A program made the position numbers and the translations under genes. A DNA stretch of 64,000 bases, taken from contig CM072519.1 of NCBI GenBank assembly GCA_036898135.1, positions 68,569,340 through 68,633,339 of the forward strand, read 5' to 3'. A model generated the notes under the pieces. The model saw only the letters and a program-made list of their open reading frames with translations. It did no database searches and was not told the origin of the DNA. This document shows, one piece after another, positions 45,725 through 59,232 of the stretch. Within the stretch, counting starts at the first letter, position 1, and every line of letters starts with the position of its first letter. The stretch is from Oncomelania hupensis (taxonomy: Eukaryota > Mollusca > Gastropoda > Littorinimorpha > Pomatiopsidae).

Positions 45725-47045
45725 CAAACGTCAGTTTGCCCATGGCCGTAGATCAGGTTCGCCTGGCACACTGATGACCCAGGTTCCAAACCCGTGGTGG
45801 GCGAAATCAAAGTGTCCATTTTTCACTGTCCGTTTTAATAATAATAATAATAACGGATTTTTATATAGCGGGTACTCCAGCCTATGACCAGACTCACCAC
45901 GCTTTACATAGTCATTACATATAAATACATGCACTCGATGAAACATCACTTTTGCTACAATACACCAAAAGACGGGACAGTAAAGGTGCAGACTATTTAC
46001 AACTATGTACATAAATTACAAAAAAGACAAAAATAGACTATTTACAACTATGTACACAAATGACAAAAAGACAGAAGGTAGAATAGCAAAAACCTATTCA
46101 CAGCTATTTATATGCCCGGTTAGGCCCAGGAAGAAAAACAGTATAAATATTTATTTACAGCCGTGTATACACTTACGGATCAGACATAGGCAATAGATGA
46201 GAGAATGGCAGCGGGACACAAATCAATCTGAATAATGCAGTTTGAAGAGGTGGGTTTTGAGGGCCTTTTTGAATGCTTGTGTTGATTGTATGTTGCGGAT
46301 ATGGGAGGGAAGGGAATTCCACTGCTTAGGTGCGGAGTAAGCGAATGCACGTTGGCCGTATGTCTTAGTGCGGGTGACGGGAACCTTGAGTGTGCGAGTG
46401 TCAGCAGAAGATCTTAAAGTGCGTGAAGGGGAGTAGACACACAGTAGATCAGCAAGGTAGGAAGGACAAGAATCTGTGAAGAAGTTGTGACAGAGAACAG
46501 AGAGTTTGTACTCTATGCGTGCTTGCACAGGAAGCCAGTGAAGGGAATGTAGTAGAGGTGTGATGTGATCGCGTTTCTTTGCTCGGAATACTAGTCTAGC
46601 TGCTGAGTTCTGAACCTTTTGTAGTTTGTCAATGATGTGCTTCGGGGAGCCAGCAAGGAGAGAGTTGCAATAGTCCAGACGAGAAAGGACGAGAGCGCAG
46701 ACTAGGGTTTTGGTGGCAGGGACTGTAAGATAGTGGCGAAAGGAGCTGATTTGGCGTATGGCCGTGTATGCAGAGCGACAGAGTTGGAGATGTGGTTGTT
46801 AAGGGACAGGTCGTCGGAGAGAATGTAGCCGAGATTTCTTGCTGAGGATGAGAACTGAATGTTTGTTGTCCCTACTGTAAGCGATGTTGGGAGAGGCGAG
46901 ATTGAAGAGGAGGTGTTTTAGCAGTATGATTGCTCTCGTGGTTCAGTGTTGTTTAGGCCCCTGCCCTTTGTTCCCTGGGATGGTTAACCCCGTCTGCCAT
47001 ATCGCCAGTGGTGGGTGTAGACGTTAAACCTTAATGTTCAGTTGA
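45725..47045 (+). mobile_element. SINE-3, split by LINE delta
   Basis: The head and B box (CAGGTTCCAAACCC) are at 45725-45837. The 3' half (GCAGTATGATTGCTCTCGTG through GTGTAGACGTTAAACCTTAA) is at 46915-47045. Together they match the uninterrupted copy at 50355-50595. Confidence 0.85.
45838..46914 (-). mobile_element. LINE delta, 5'-truncated, nested in SINE-3
   Basis: GTTTTA duplicates flank it (45832-45837 and 46915-46920). The minus strand encodes LGYILSDDLSLNNHISN and, after a frameshift near 46785, CRSAYTAIRQISSFRHYL. It continues with LVLSRLDYCNSLLAGSPKHI, LHWLPVQARIEYKLSVL and YSPSRTLRSSADTRTLK, ending FKKALKTHLFKLHYSD with a stop near 46223. A ~385-bp 3' UTR ends in CTATATAAAAATCCGTTATT repeats. 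Confidence 0.9.
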
Positions 47046-47329
47046 CGTCAGTACATGGTTGCATAATTGCATACAGACAACACACATACTGAGCATACCA
47101 TCCTGGGTGGAAGACTGACAGCTTTGCTGGAACCGTTGCCAATTTCTGCCGACACATATATGTGTTCCGTTGCCGACAGGCTGAGACGCATCACAACACA
47201 CAGAACACACGTCCCGTGCCAAATGCAACCTAAGAACGTCGCCTATCAATTTCTTCTTCGTAGTCCTCGGTCACTGTAATAACGCTGTATTCATAGTGTA
47301 TATTAAAGGTCAAGGTATACAGTCACAGA

Positions 47330-47600
47330 CCTCAAAACACAATGTTGGACACTACAATACTAAACAATACAGTACAATATTACACAATAAATACACAATA
47401 CATTATTTACAGTTCAATACAATACTACAAAGTACAATACAATATTACACAATACAGTATTATGCAGTTCAATGCAATACTATAGAGCACAGTGCTACAC
47501 AATACACTACTACACAGTACAATACAAAACGACACAGTTCAATACAATACTACACAATAAAATACTAACCAGTACAATACAACAGTACACAACACGATGA
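47330..47600. repeat. degenerate ACAATACT-type repeat
   Basis: AATAC/ACAAT-rich imperfect repeats. Similar tracts occur near 24225-24280 and 54500-54580. Confidence 0.85.
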
Positions 47601-47892
47601 CATGTTGGAGGCACAGTGGTCTAATGGTAGTGCTTCGGCTTGCGGATCTGAAGGTCCCGGTGTAGCAGGCCAGATTATACCCCGCCTCAAGTATACCCAT
47701 GGTATAAACTGGCCTAGCCCAGACTATGACCCCGTATAAACTGGCCTAGCCCAGACTATACCCCTGGGTATTATCTGGCCTAGGCTCGTTTAACCCTCTC
47801 CTGCCCATTATAAACCCCCCCCCCCACTACGGAAGACTTTATCCTTCACGTTACTCTTTAATTTATGTGTTGTAATTGTTCTGATGCACTCA

Positions 47893-48132
<240 letters not shown>

Positions 48133-48350
48133 CCACTGAAAATTTAAATAAACTTTAATTATTAATTAAATAAATGCAGTCTTAAAACAAAACACGAACA
48201 AGACCCATCAACTGCAAGGGTTTTGTGAGATTGTAGCAATACACCTACTTGAATGTCAAACGCTTAAAACCACATTGAAGTGGTCGCTTCTGTTTTCAAT
48301 GTAGAAGCCAGTGTCACTTGTATCATTTAATGAAAACGTTGCGGGATATC

Positions 48351-48390
48351 GTTAGGGTTAGGGTTAGGGTGAGGGTTAGGTTTAGGGGGT
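48351..48390. repeat. interstitial telomere-like TTAGGG repeats
   Basis: GTTAGGGTTAGGGTTAGGG then GTGAGGGTTAGG and TTTAGGGGG, about six units, inside the DNA transposon. Confidence 0.85.
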
Positions 48391-48934
48391 GTTTTTTTAC
48401 ACGCAAGATAAAGGCTGTTAGCTGAGTTCACTCAGGTTTTTTTTATTTTTTTTTATTTTACACGCAAGCAAAAGGCTGTTACCTGAGAGTTGGTCACGCA
48501 AACGGTCATATACAACAAACCCATGAGTGAAATCTCTTTAGGTGGGGGTGTATTCCGGGCGCGAGGGGTATGACCTGGCCTAGGCTGATCTATACCCAGG
48601 GGGTTAAACCCGCCTAGGCTACATTATACCCAGGGTATAAAGTAGCCAGGGGTATATTCCGGCCTGTTACACCGGGTTCGAGCCCTGTCCGGGCCATTGT
48701 GTTGTGTCCTTGGGAAAGACACTTTACTCCCGTTTTCTACTCCTTCGGATGAGAGTATAAACCGAGGTCTATCTAGTCTGTGTCGCATGCACTCCATCAT
48801 AACGGACTTTAAAGATCCTGACGCTCATGTCCTAGACGTGTGAGTGCCGGTAACAAGAACATACCCAGCATTTGGCTGCAGAGTCCTCAATAAGCTGAGG
48901 GTGGCAGCCCCCAACGAAAGAAAGAAAGAAAGAA

Positions 48935-49112
48935 AGACATCCTCACAGTGGTGTAGCCGCGTCACCAGAGCATCAGGCCTTGCAAAAACCATCCTGCAAG
49001 GCACGGTACAAGGAGGCTGAAGAAGAGGGAGACCGAAAAATAGGTGGGAGGATAACAATCGAGAATGGACTGGCTTGACACTGCACTGAGCGAAGCCATG
49101 AGGGTTGCTTTG
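48935..49112 (+). mobile_element. LINE gamma ORF fragment
   Basis: Matches the CCGCGTCACCAGAGCATCAG to GAATGGACTGGCTTGACAC region of LINE gamma, with a ~27-bp deletion after CAGTGGTG. It lacks the usual tail. Confidence 0.82.
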
Positions 49113-49796
49113 GACAGCAATTTAGTATAATATATGTTTATTGTTAGTAGATCTCCTAATATTTCAATTCAACACATCTTTATTACCACAGGAATGGAAA
49201 TATTGTACAAGTCTCATCACATTATATTATGGCTCCATATAAAATAAAATAAAAAAAATAAAAAATGTATCACACATCAAGACAAGTTATAATGAACAAT
49301 AATAATACACAGACTGATATAAAAGGTTCAGAAGCATTGGTAAAACGATAGCACTGGTAGACATTATCAATGTAATGAATGGCCAATTCACCAATACCAA
49401 TAACTCTAACAAACGCTATTACAGAAGTAATATTTATTTGAGAAAGTATTTTTATTTAATACTTTTTCTGCAACCAGAATGACTCATATTCAAATGTACT
49501 AATATATAGATGTGCGTTTATTTGAAATACTAATCTTACAACATTCATAGAAATATCACTTATTTATTTATTTATTAATAATTGCAATTTTATATAGTCC
49601 ACAAATGTAATTAATGTTTTAGTTTTTATATTAAATGAAAAAGGTCTGAAGCTGATTTCATATCCAAATATTTTATTGATACTATGTTTGACTGATATAA
49701 TTTCCAATAAATGTCACACAAACCTATCTCCACTATATCACCACTACATGTATCCCATTCGTCGTCACCATAATCGTCGTCGTCGTAATCTCTCTG
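49113..49796. other. no gene seen; AT-rich
   Basis: CATCTTTATTACCACAGG near 49170 may be the reversed 3' end of another retroelement. Confidence 0.3.
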
Positions 49797-49945
49797 GAAT
49801 GAGAATATATAAACGGAGGTCCAGTTTGTGCACCCTGCATTCCATCGCATGAACATTAAAGATCCTGACGCTCATGTCTTAGACGGGTGAATGCCAGTTA
49901 CATAAACACACCATACCCTGCAAGCACTTGTAAGTCGTATTCCCC
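49797..49945 (+). mobile_element. SINE-1 body fragment
   Basis: GAATGAGAATATATAAACGG, AAAGATCCTGACGCTCATGT and TTAGACGGGTGAATGCCAGT match SINE-1; head and end are missing. Confidence 0.8.
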
Positions 49946-49954
49946 TTCGTTTTG

Positions 49955-50195
49955 GGTGTCACTGCTATGTCACTGCTATGTCTCTGCTATGTCGCTGCTA
50001 TGTCACGGCTATGTCGCTGCTATGTCGCCGCTTTGTCACTGCTATGTCACTGCTATGTCGCTGCTATGTCGCCGCTTTGTCACTGCTATGTCACTGCTAT
50101 GTCACTGCTGTGTCACTGCTATGTCACGGCTATGTCACTGCTATGTCACCGCTTTGTCACTGCTATGTCACTGCTATGTCGCTGCCGGTCTTTTC
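49955..50195. repeat. 12-bp tandem repeat
   Basis: About 19 units of GCTATGTCACTG with variants (GTCGCTGCTATG, CACGGCTATGT). All three plus frames stay open as a result. Confidence 0.95.
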
Positions 50196-50354
50196 GTTGA
50201 GAGAAAAAAGCAAAACGGCTGGTTTTCCCCCCGGATGGGTGAAGTGACAAACTATTATATAAAAATCCTAATCCAAGAAAAAAAAGGCAACATTGATTCA
50301 TTGATTCAGTCAGTCAATCAGTCAGTCAATCATATTGTTAGTATTGACGTACGT

Positions 50355-50595
50355 GAACAAACGTCGTAGCTCAGTGGTAGAGGGTTCGCCTGGCACACCG
50401 ATGCCACAGGTTCAAATCCCAGGGGTGAGCAAAGATAAAAGTGGCCATTTTCGTTGTCTGTATTAGCAGTATGATTACTCTGGTGGTTGAGTGTTGATTT
50501 GGGTCCCTACACACCTCTTCCCTAAGGCTGGCTATCTATCGCCTGTCTGTCGTATTGCATATGATGGCCGTAGACGTTAAACTTCAATGTTCACC
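50355..50595 (+). mobile_element. SINE-3, tRNA-derived, uninterrupted
   Basis: Head CGTAGCTCAGTGGTAGAGG with a CAGGTTCAAATCCC B box. The body runs through GCAGTATGATTACTCTGGTG to GGCCGTAGACGTTAAACTTC. It serves as reference for the split copy at 45725-47045. Confidence 0.85.
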
Positions 50596-50874
50596 CTTTC
50601 AGTGACGTACATGATGACGTTACACAGTTATTTTATCGTATTTTTGTCTGGAGCGAAACCGCCGGGGGTTAGACGCAAAATTGATCATTCACTCGTGGGG
50701 CCAACTGGTGTGCGAAGTGAAAGAAAAAACATGGCGTTTCCTGTTCTATACCAAATCAATGTAATTGCAGTGGGAAAGGAAAACCATTGTGGCGAGCTGT
50801 TAGGTATTTTTCATGACACGAACAGGTATTATAATGCGTGTAGGAGACAATGCAATACAGTGGGGCTGGGTAGC

Positions 50875-51062
50875 TCAGTTGGTAAGAGCGTCTTGCTAGT
50901 AACCGAAAGGTCGCTGGTTCGAATCCCGGATTGGTCAACGTGTGATCATATTACTTTCCCCTTTACCAACAACTGGCCCGCTGGTGTCAGTATAAATCGG
51001 TCCAGTAGTCACCTATATGCGAAAGTGTCGTGTGACTATAATCTACAAACAACAACAACAAT
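50875..51062 (+). mobile_element. SINE-4, tRNA-derived
   Basis: The head GGGTAGCTCAGTTGGTAAGA and B box GGTTCGAATCCC resemble a tRNA-Thr-type gene (CTAGTAA loop), but the anticodon and acceptor stems do not pair. A short body ends in CAA repeats. It is not a working tRNA gene. Confidence 0.8.
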
Positions 51063-51154
51063 GCAATACAACACAATACCATACCATACAGCGAAACACA
51101 TAATAACTACAATATAAATACATACAATTTACTTAATCATTGAGTGAAGTGAAC

Positions 51155-51157
<3 letters not shown>

Positions 51158-51244
<87 letters not shown>

Positions 51245-51250
51245 CAGACA
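51158..51250. repeat. (GA)n(GACA)n microsatellite
   Basis: GA run followed by GACA, mirroring the compound repeat at 2617-2692. Confidence 0.97.
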
Positions 51251-51484
51251 GAGAGAGTTTGTGTATTATGCATGATGTGTAATTTTTATTCACTTTGTTT
51301 TAAATGTTCACCTTGCTTGTATTTTTTTTTCCAGCGCTGTGGTCATGTTTGTGTGAAAATGTTTATGAACTTAATAAAGTTTATGTCATGCGCTGTTTGT
51401 GCATCCTTTGTAAAAAGGGAGACCAATCGCACTACAATACAATACCCTACAGAATAATACACTAGGATATTATATCTGGCTGAT

Positions 51485-51580
51485 AATGATGACGATGATG
51501 ATGATGACGATGACGGTGATGATTATGACGATGATGTTGATGACGACGTTGATGACGATGATGATGATGATGATTGCAGT
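51485..51580. repeat. GAT-rich triplet repeat
   Basis: Imperfect GAT/GAC repeats. Confidence 0.92.
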
Positions 51581-51654
51581 GAGGTATATATGATGAAGAT
51601 AAACGTTTATTGTCCGTTAAAACCCAGAAATGTGCATGATTTTATAAAATAAAT

Positions 51655-51817
51655 CAGGGATGGATTTAACCGGAAATTACCGGTATTTTACCGGTTTGAG
51701 AATAAAAATACCGGTTGAAAAATCAGTAGCCGGTAGAGCCTACCGGTTCTTATTTTGTTTGACTGGTTTCAAAAAAAAAGAAAAAAAGAAAAAGAGGAAG
51801 AAAAACAAGAGAAATGA

Positions 51818-51849
<32 letters not shown>

Positions 51850-52275
51850 CCATGCTGATTATGTGTTTAGGGAGTGTAGACGAGAGGCCTGCGAATGCGT
51901 TCAGTAGCCTTGCCATATTCTTTGAGGTTATTAATACAGAATCATATAACATTGGCGGGCGCAAGGCTATCGTGAATACGGATAAATTAAACTCGCGCAC
52001 TTTTCGATTTTTTTTCTTCCCTCGTGCTCATCAGTAGGTATTGCGACAGTGGCAGATAGGCTAGTAATAGTGAAGAAGCAAAAATCTCTTTTTTCGTTTT
52101 TTGCTAGGGGGGAGAGGGGCGATAAAAGAAGTTTATGTGAAGACGAAGGTGTTTCTAATGAAACAGAAAGTGCATTAACAGAGTCGCCATCTACTTATAT
52201 AAAATAGTGACGCATTATTAAGCTTTGCTATGGGTCATACCGGTTTCCGTTCCTGGCCTACCGGTTTGCGTTTGA
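51655..52275 (+). other. unclassified block with clustered ACCGGT motifs
   Basis: About six ACCGG/CCGGT motifs lie within 51669-51750, and two ACCGGT at about 52240 and 52262. Between them an open stretch (52070-52207) reads VKKQKSLFSFFARGERGDKR, CEDEGVSNETES and a stop. KQ..LFSFF resembles the start of some hAT-like transposase ORFs, but no Met or further domain is seen. Confidence 0.25.
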
Positions 52276-52289
52276 GTGGGTTTGTTTAG

Positions 52290-52600
52290 TGGTAGTGTAT
52301 AGTATAGTATAGTATAGTATAGTATAGTATAGTATAGTATAGTATAGTATAGTATAGTGTAATGTAGTGTAGTATAGGGTAGGGTAGGGTAGTGTAGTGT
52401 AGTGTACTGTAGTATAGTATAGTATAGTATAGTATAGTATAGTATAGTATAGTATAGTATAGTATAGTATAGTATAGTATAGTATAGTATAGTGTAATGT
52501 AGTGTAGTATAGGGTAGGGTAGGGTAGTGTAGTGTAGTGTACTGTAGTATAGTATAGTATAGTATAGTATAGTATAGTATAGTATAGTATAGTATAGTAT
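52290..52600. repeat. (TATAG)n pentanucleotide array with 136-bp higher order
   Basis: TATAG runs are broken twice by the same variant block (GTGTAATGTAGTGTAGTATA, GGGTAGGG...ACTGTAG), 136 bp apart. Confidence 0.95.
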
Positions 52601-52813
52601 AGTGAAGAATAATAAAGTACCGTATAAGTATAGTAGCCTACAGTTCAGTAAATAGTATAGCATAGCATAGTATAGTGTACAATAGTATATTATAGTATTT
52701 AGAAGTAAATTTAGTAAATGGGGTAGTATAGTATAGCATAGCATAATATAGTATATTATAGTCATAGTTCGCGTGCATTTATGTGCGCGTGAGTTGAGTG
52801 ATTAAGTGAAAGA

Positions 52814-52816
<3 letters not shown>

Positions 52817-52890
<74 letters not shown>
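52817..52890. repeat. (GA)n microsatellite
   Basis: Pure GA run. Confidence 0.97.
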
Positions 52891-52894
<4 letters not shown>

Positions 52895-53014
52895 GTTTAT
52901 ATATATGTAAACTGCTAATAGTTCGATCCTGAATGTTCCTTGATCTGCATTATGATTACAGTTGTTTTGTATTCATGTGAGAGCTATGTCTACATCAGAC
53001 GAATACATATTCCC

Positions 53015-53145
53015 TATCATCATCGTCATCATCATCGTCATCATCTTCATCATAGTCATCATCATCATTATCATCATCATCATCATTAGCAATCTTATCA
53101 TAATCATCATAATCAACATCATCAACAACAACATCATCGTCATAT
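53015..53145. repeat. ATC-rich triplet repeat
   Basis: Imperfect ATC repeats. Confidence 0.92.
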
Positions 53146-53817
53146 TGTCTTGTATTTTGATAAAGAATTAGCACATTCAACACCTTGTTTCAAGCTTTCG
53201 ATATTTTTATTTCTCTTTGTCAGACATGACAAACAACGCTGGTAACGACAGAAAAAAAATCCATACACATACACTGCTTAAAGGTGTTTGAAGTAACATT
53301 CACAATTTAGTGATTTGAGAATATGTAACAAGTGCTGCAGTGTTTATTGGTGAGAAATTGGTAATTAAAGGTTTATAACTACTTAATAAAACTACAGTGC
53401 GTGGGATAATTATTGTCACCTGACGGGAAAATAAAAGGAAGAATTGGAGCATTACTTAGCTATACAGATAATATTTCTTTAACTATTGCTTAGCAGTATA
53501 GATAATATTTCTTTTTAAAAAGCTGATTGTATTGTATTGTACAACAGTGGGTAAGATACTGTCTCTTAAGGGAGAAAAAGGAATAATTGGAGCATGAAGT
53601 AGCTATATAGCTAAGTTTTTTTTTAAAAGCTGATTGTTTTGTACTGTATAATATAAATCTGATGTAACATACGTAATCTGTAAGAAGACCTGTCTGTTTG
53701 TCTTTGCTGATGATAGGTCTACTCACTATTGATTTTTTTAAGAGTCCTACTTATTGTACGTCGCCTAGTTTGATGACACCGAAGTGAGCGCGTGCGCGCG
53801 CGCCTGTGTGTGTGTGT
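53146..53817. other. no gene seen
   Basis: AT-rich. AAAGCTGATTGT-TTGTA occurs twice (about 53518 and 53626), and TATAG.TAATATTTCTTT occurs twice near 53465-53512, suggesting local duplication. Confidence 0.35.
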
Positions 53818-54485
53818 AAGAGAGAAAGAGAGAGATACAGACATACAGAGAAAGAGAGAAAGAGAACAAGAGGCAGACAGAGAGAGAGAGAAGGGGGGGG
53901 GAGAGAGAGAGAGCGAGAGAGAGGGAGAAAGACAGAGAGGGAGATGAAACAGAAGCCAAGGCAATAGGAAAACGTTGGCTACTGCGCCTACTTTGATTAC
54001 ATTGATACAGGCCTGTGATAGATTGGAAGGGATGGAGATAATGGAAGAATAGTGGAGATGGGGAAGAGGTAGGGTATAGAGATGGGGTGTGTCTTTGAAT
54101 GGAAGATAAAGAAGAGAGAGAGAGGAGAGAGAATGGAGAGAGAGAGAGAAAAGAGAGAGAAGAGAAAGAAGAGAGAGAGAAAGAGAGGCGAGAGAATGAA
54201 GAGAGAAAAAAGAGAGAAGAGAAAGAAGAGAGGAGAAAGAGAGGCGAGAGAATGGAGAGAGAAAAAAGAGAGAAGAGAAAGAAGAGAGAGGAGAGAGAAT
54301 GGAGAGAGAAAAAAGAGAGAAGAGAAAGAAGAGAGAGGAGAGAGAATGGAGAGAGAAAAAGAGAGAGAAGAGAAAGAAGAGAGGAGATAGATGGGGAAGA
54401 GAGAGAGGGGGGAGAGAAAAAAGAGAGGAGAGAGAAAGAGAGGATAGAGAGAGATGAGAGAAGGAGTGAGAGGAGAAAGAGAGAG
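53818..54485. repeat. purine-rich (GAGA/GAAA) imperfect repeats
   Basis: GA-rich at 53818-53943. A ~100-bp segment shared with 16618-16700 follows, then a long GAGAGAAAAAAGAGAGAAGA array at 54100-54485. Serine/leucine-rich and Glu/Arg-rich open frames here are by-products. Confidence 0.92.
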
Positions 54486-54499
54486 TTGTCACATTTAAA

Positions 54500-54620
54500 G
54501 GAGTTAATACAATTCAATACAATACAACAAAATGCAAAACAACAGAACAAAATACAACAAAATACAACACAATACAACTTTATTGCCCGATAAAACAACA
54601 ACCACAGGAATGTCAGATTC
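54500..54620 (-). mobile_element. probable retroelement 3' end
   Basis: On the minus strand GGGCAATAAAGTTGTATTGT leads into TTGTA-type repeats, the form of a LINE 3' end with polyadenylation-like signal and short-repeat tail. No coding part was recognised upstream (minus orientation). Confidence 0.4.
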
Positions 54621-55397
54621 AAGAATACGTTATCTCAAACAGAGAAATTAAGACATGCTTTGCTGACAGTACTACAACAGACTGCAATAAATAAGTAGGA
54701 AAAGGCAATCACAAAATTCCCTCACTAAAAGGTAGAAAAAGGCATAGACTATGACGATGCCAAAGACAACAATAAAGTCATCAAATTCCCCCACACAAAA
54801 AAGTACCCAATTTGAAAAAAGTTGGAATGGAACCCAAATTATGACAGTCCAACACACACAGACACTCACACGCACACACACACACACACCTACCTACACA
54901 CATACAAAATTTGCCTTTCGTTAAATCAATAATTAACTAGCATTTAGACAAACTGACATATACAATGTTATGTTAATTGAAATGGTTGAAAAAGAATGGT
55001 AAAAGGTACATAAACTGAACGTAATATTAGCAATTTTGCAAATCATGTTTTGTTTTATTTAAAATCCGTTAGAAATGGGGGAGGGGTGGGGATGTTGGCT
55101 AATATACATTCATTTTTGTGTTTGCCGTGTAAGGTTGAATTATATTGTGTCCATAGTTTTCCCCCAATAATAACATTACGTGTAACCTACCTTTAAACAT
55201 CATAAAAATGGACGTCTCTCAATTATTTATTCCAAACTTTAAAACAAATCTAACACAGATATTTAGCTATATTTTAACTTTAAAACATTTCAAAGCCTTT
55301 CTAGATATTTGGTATTATCTGCAAATACAATAACATTAGAATGTTTAATTTTCTCTACCTAAACAAAAAAAAATCCTATTGCCTGTTTCTGTTTCAG
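54621..55397. other. no gene seen
   Basis: AT-rich, with a CA run at 54852-54890. Confidence 0.35.
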
Positions 55398-55616
55398 GAA
55401 CTATTCAGCCATAACGCTTCCAGAGGGTTGCCTACCTTTCTCCCTGACCTACCTTCACCTCGCGGGATACCCCCGTACCTGCGTATTCCTGCCAATTACT
55501 TAGCTCTAACTTTCACCTGCAAACGTTATCACAGCAGTGCAAGCAGCCTCGGCAGCCAAGCAAGAAGCAGCCACGTCTTTGGATCTGCCTCCCATTTCAC
55601 ACACAGTCTGTGCTAA
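55398..55616 (+). CDS. weak candidate exon after a good splice acceptor
   Basis: A pyrimidine-rich tract ends TGTTTCTGTTTCAG at 55397. The frame then stays open for about 72 residues (ELFSHNASRGLPTFLPDLPS..., ending HSLC). Composition is plausible but no family is recognised, and it lies next to a tandem array. It may be part of a mobile element. Confidence 0.15.
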   Translation, partial: ELFSHNASRGLPTFLPDLPSPRGIPPYLRIPANYLALTFTCKRYHSSASSLGSQARSSHVFGSASHFTHSLC

Positions 55617-55779
55617 CAGTCAGTACCGGTTCAACACACAGCTGCCTGTATCATCCACGGTATAGATTCCATATCCTACAGGCAGGGAATTATAAAAGCC
55701 AAGAAGCATCTGAAGGCTACAGGCAGACAACATTGGAACTGTTGCGTGCGTGGATATTCCAACTGCCTGGCATCCACAG

Positions 55780-56235
55780 CCTCCATACTACAGGCAGAGT
55801 GAGGTAACCAACCTATTTCGTTGTTGTGTGAGTGAAAATTCGACAATATAGCATTTTAGAACTTATACTACAGGCAGAGAAGAAGATAACCAACTTATTT
55901 CTTTGATGTGCGAGTGAAAATTCGACAGTAGAACATTTTAGAACTTATACTACAAGCAGAGAAGAAGGTAACCAATCTATTTCGTTGTTGTGTAAGTGAA
56001 AATTCGACAGTATAGCATTTTAGAACTTATACTACAGGCAGAGAAGAATGTAATCAACCTATTTCGTTGTGGTTTGAGTGAAAGTTCGACAATATAGCAT
56101 TTTAGAACGTATACTACACCGGCAGAGAAGAAGGTAGCATTTAGAACCTATTCTATAGGCAGAAAGAATAAGGTGACCAACCTATATCATTGCAGCGTGA
56201 ACGAAAATTCGACAGTATAGCATCTAGATGCTACA
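55780..56235. repeat. 82-bp tandem repeat, ~5 copies
   Basis: The unit runs TACTACAGGCAGAGAAGAAG, GTAACCAACCTATTTCGTTG, TTGTGTGAGTGAAAATTCGA, CAATATAGCATTTTAGAACT. The last copies are shortened and diverged. CTACAGGCAG also recurs just upstream, from about 55675. Confidence 0.92.
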
Positions 56236-56551
56236 CTACAGGCCGAGAATAGGTATCCATATCTATAACCAGACTCCTGAGCTCCTTAAGTGCATCTATA
56301 TGTGGTACATTGTTATTATAAATATGAGTCATACTTAAGTTATTGGTTAACATAGTAACTGTAATATAGCTAAGATCAAGCCAAGTACAATTCTCTTTTA
56401 ATAACAGTGGTTAACAGTGCGTTGGTGCTTAGGGCAAGTTTGTGTATAAAGCGTCTTGTGTGTGTCTTGTGTGTCTTATACTGTCCACAGGCTTGACTAA
56501 TTCTGACAGCAGCAAACGCCTTACTATTCTAGTAGATTCTTGGTTATGAGA

Positions 56552-56802
56552 CTTTCCAGGTCACCGAAGGATTTTCACCGGGTACTCCGGTTTCCTACCT
56601 CTTTTCAGTAAAATAGTATTGGGTGCAGTCTGTCTAAATTGTAAATGATAAAAAGAGGATTTTATTTCCGTCTTGTAATAGCGACATGCCTGTATACTGC
56701 ATGCTCGATTGATGAATGTGTGTTTGTTGTGTATATAGGAGTGTCTGTAACATGTTGGCTATATGTTGGTGACAGATCTCCGCACTTTAACTCTGATTTA
56801 GG

Positions 56803-56883
<81 letters not shown>
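56552..56883 (+). mobile_element. SINE-2, 5'-truncated, with ATT tail
   Basis: Starts within the body (AGGTCACCGAAGGATTTTCA, CCGGGTACTCCGGTTTCCTA). It follows the 27606 copy to CTCCGCACTTTAACTCTGAT and ends in about 80 bp of ATT. Confidence 0.85.
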
Positions 56884-56887
<4 letters not shown>

Positions 56888-57099
56888 TATTAGCTACAAA
56901 TAACGTGTTCTAAAATCATCCACAATCAGATAAATGCAGTATTCCGGCATTACTCAAGAATAGTAAAGTAGAAAGATTTACTCTTATTCATTTCTAGCAG
57001 TAATAGAAGCATTCTCGCTCTATTTCCACATTTTAAAAAAAAGTTTTGTACTTAACTCTTAAGCAAAAAGCACAAAGCAGCGTCACAGGTTTACCTAAA

Positions 57100-58939
<1,840 letters not shown>

Positions 58940-59147
58940 TAGTCTACTCTAGGAACTATATGCTTTACAAATTACAGTACAGAAGGTTTTTTTTTCTATA
59001 GGTTTCTCTATAAAGCGGTCGCCAGTAACAAAAAACAAGCTACAATAGATTCCAAATTGAGAATTCATTTAAACACATCCTATATAACTACTTTCTTAAA
59101 ACCCCTTCCCTTGGGTTCATGCATAGGCATTCTCTGTCTTTTTCGCT

Positions 59148-59184
59148 TCTTCTTCTTCTTCTTCTTCTTCTTCTTCTTCTTCTT

Positions 59185-59215
<31 letters not shown>

Positions 59216-59232
59216 TTCTTCTTCTTCTTCTG
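59148..59232. repeat. (CTT)n microsatellite
   Basis: Nearly pure CTT, about 85 bp. Confidence 0.97.

Noticed and set aside
48351..48390. True telomere or chromosome end
   Set aside because: Only about six units, inside a bounded transposon with ordinary DNA on both sides.
49887..50369. 160-residue Cys-rich repeat protein
   Set aside because: A 12-bp repeat leaves all three plus-strand frames open; overlapping ORFs are equivalent.
50877..50950. Functional tRNA-Thr gene
   Set aside because: Anticodon and acceptor stems do not pair, and the head continues into a SINE body.
53719..54622. Ser/Leu-rich membrane proteins on the minus strand and Glu/Arg-rich protein on the plus strand
   Set aside because: Both are translations of a GA/GAAA low-complexity tract.
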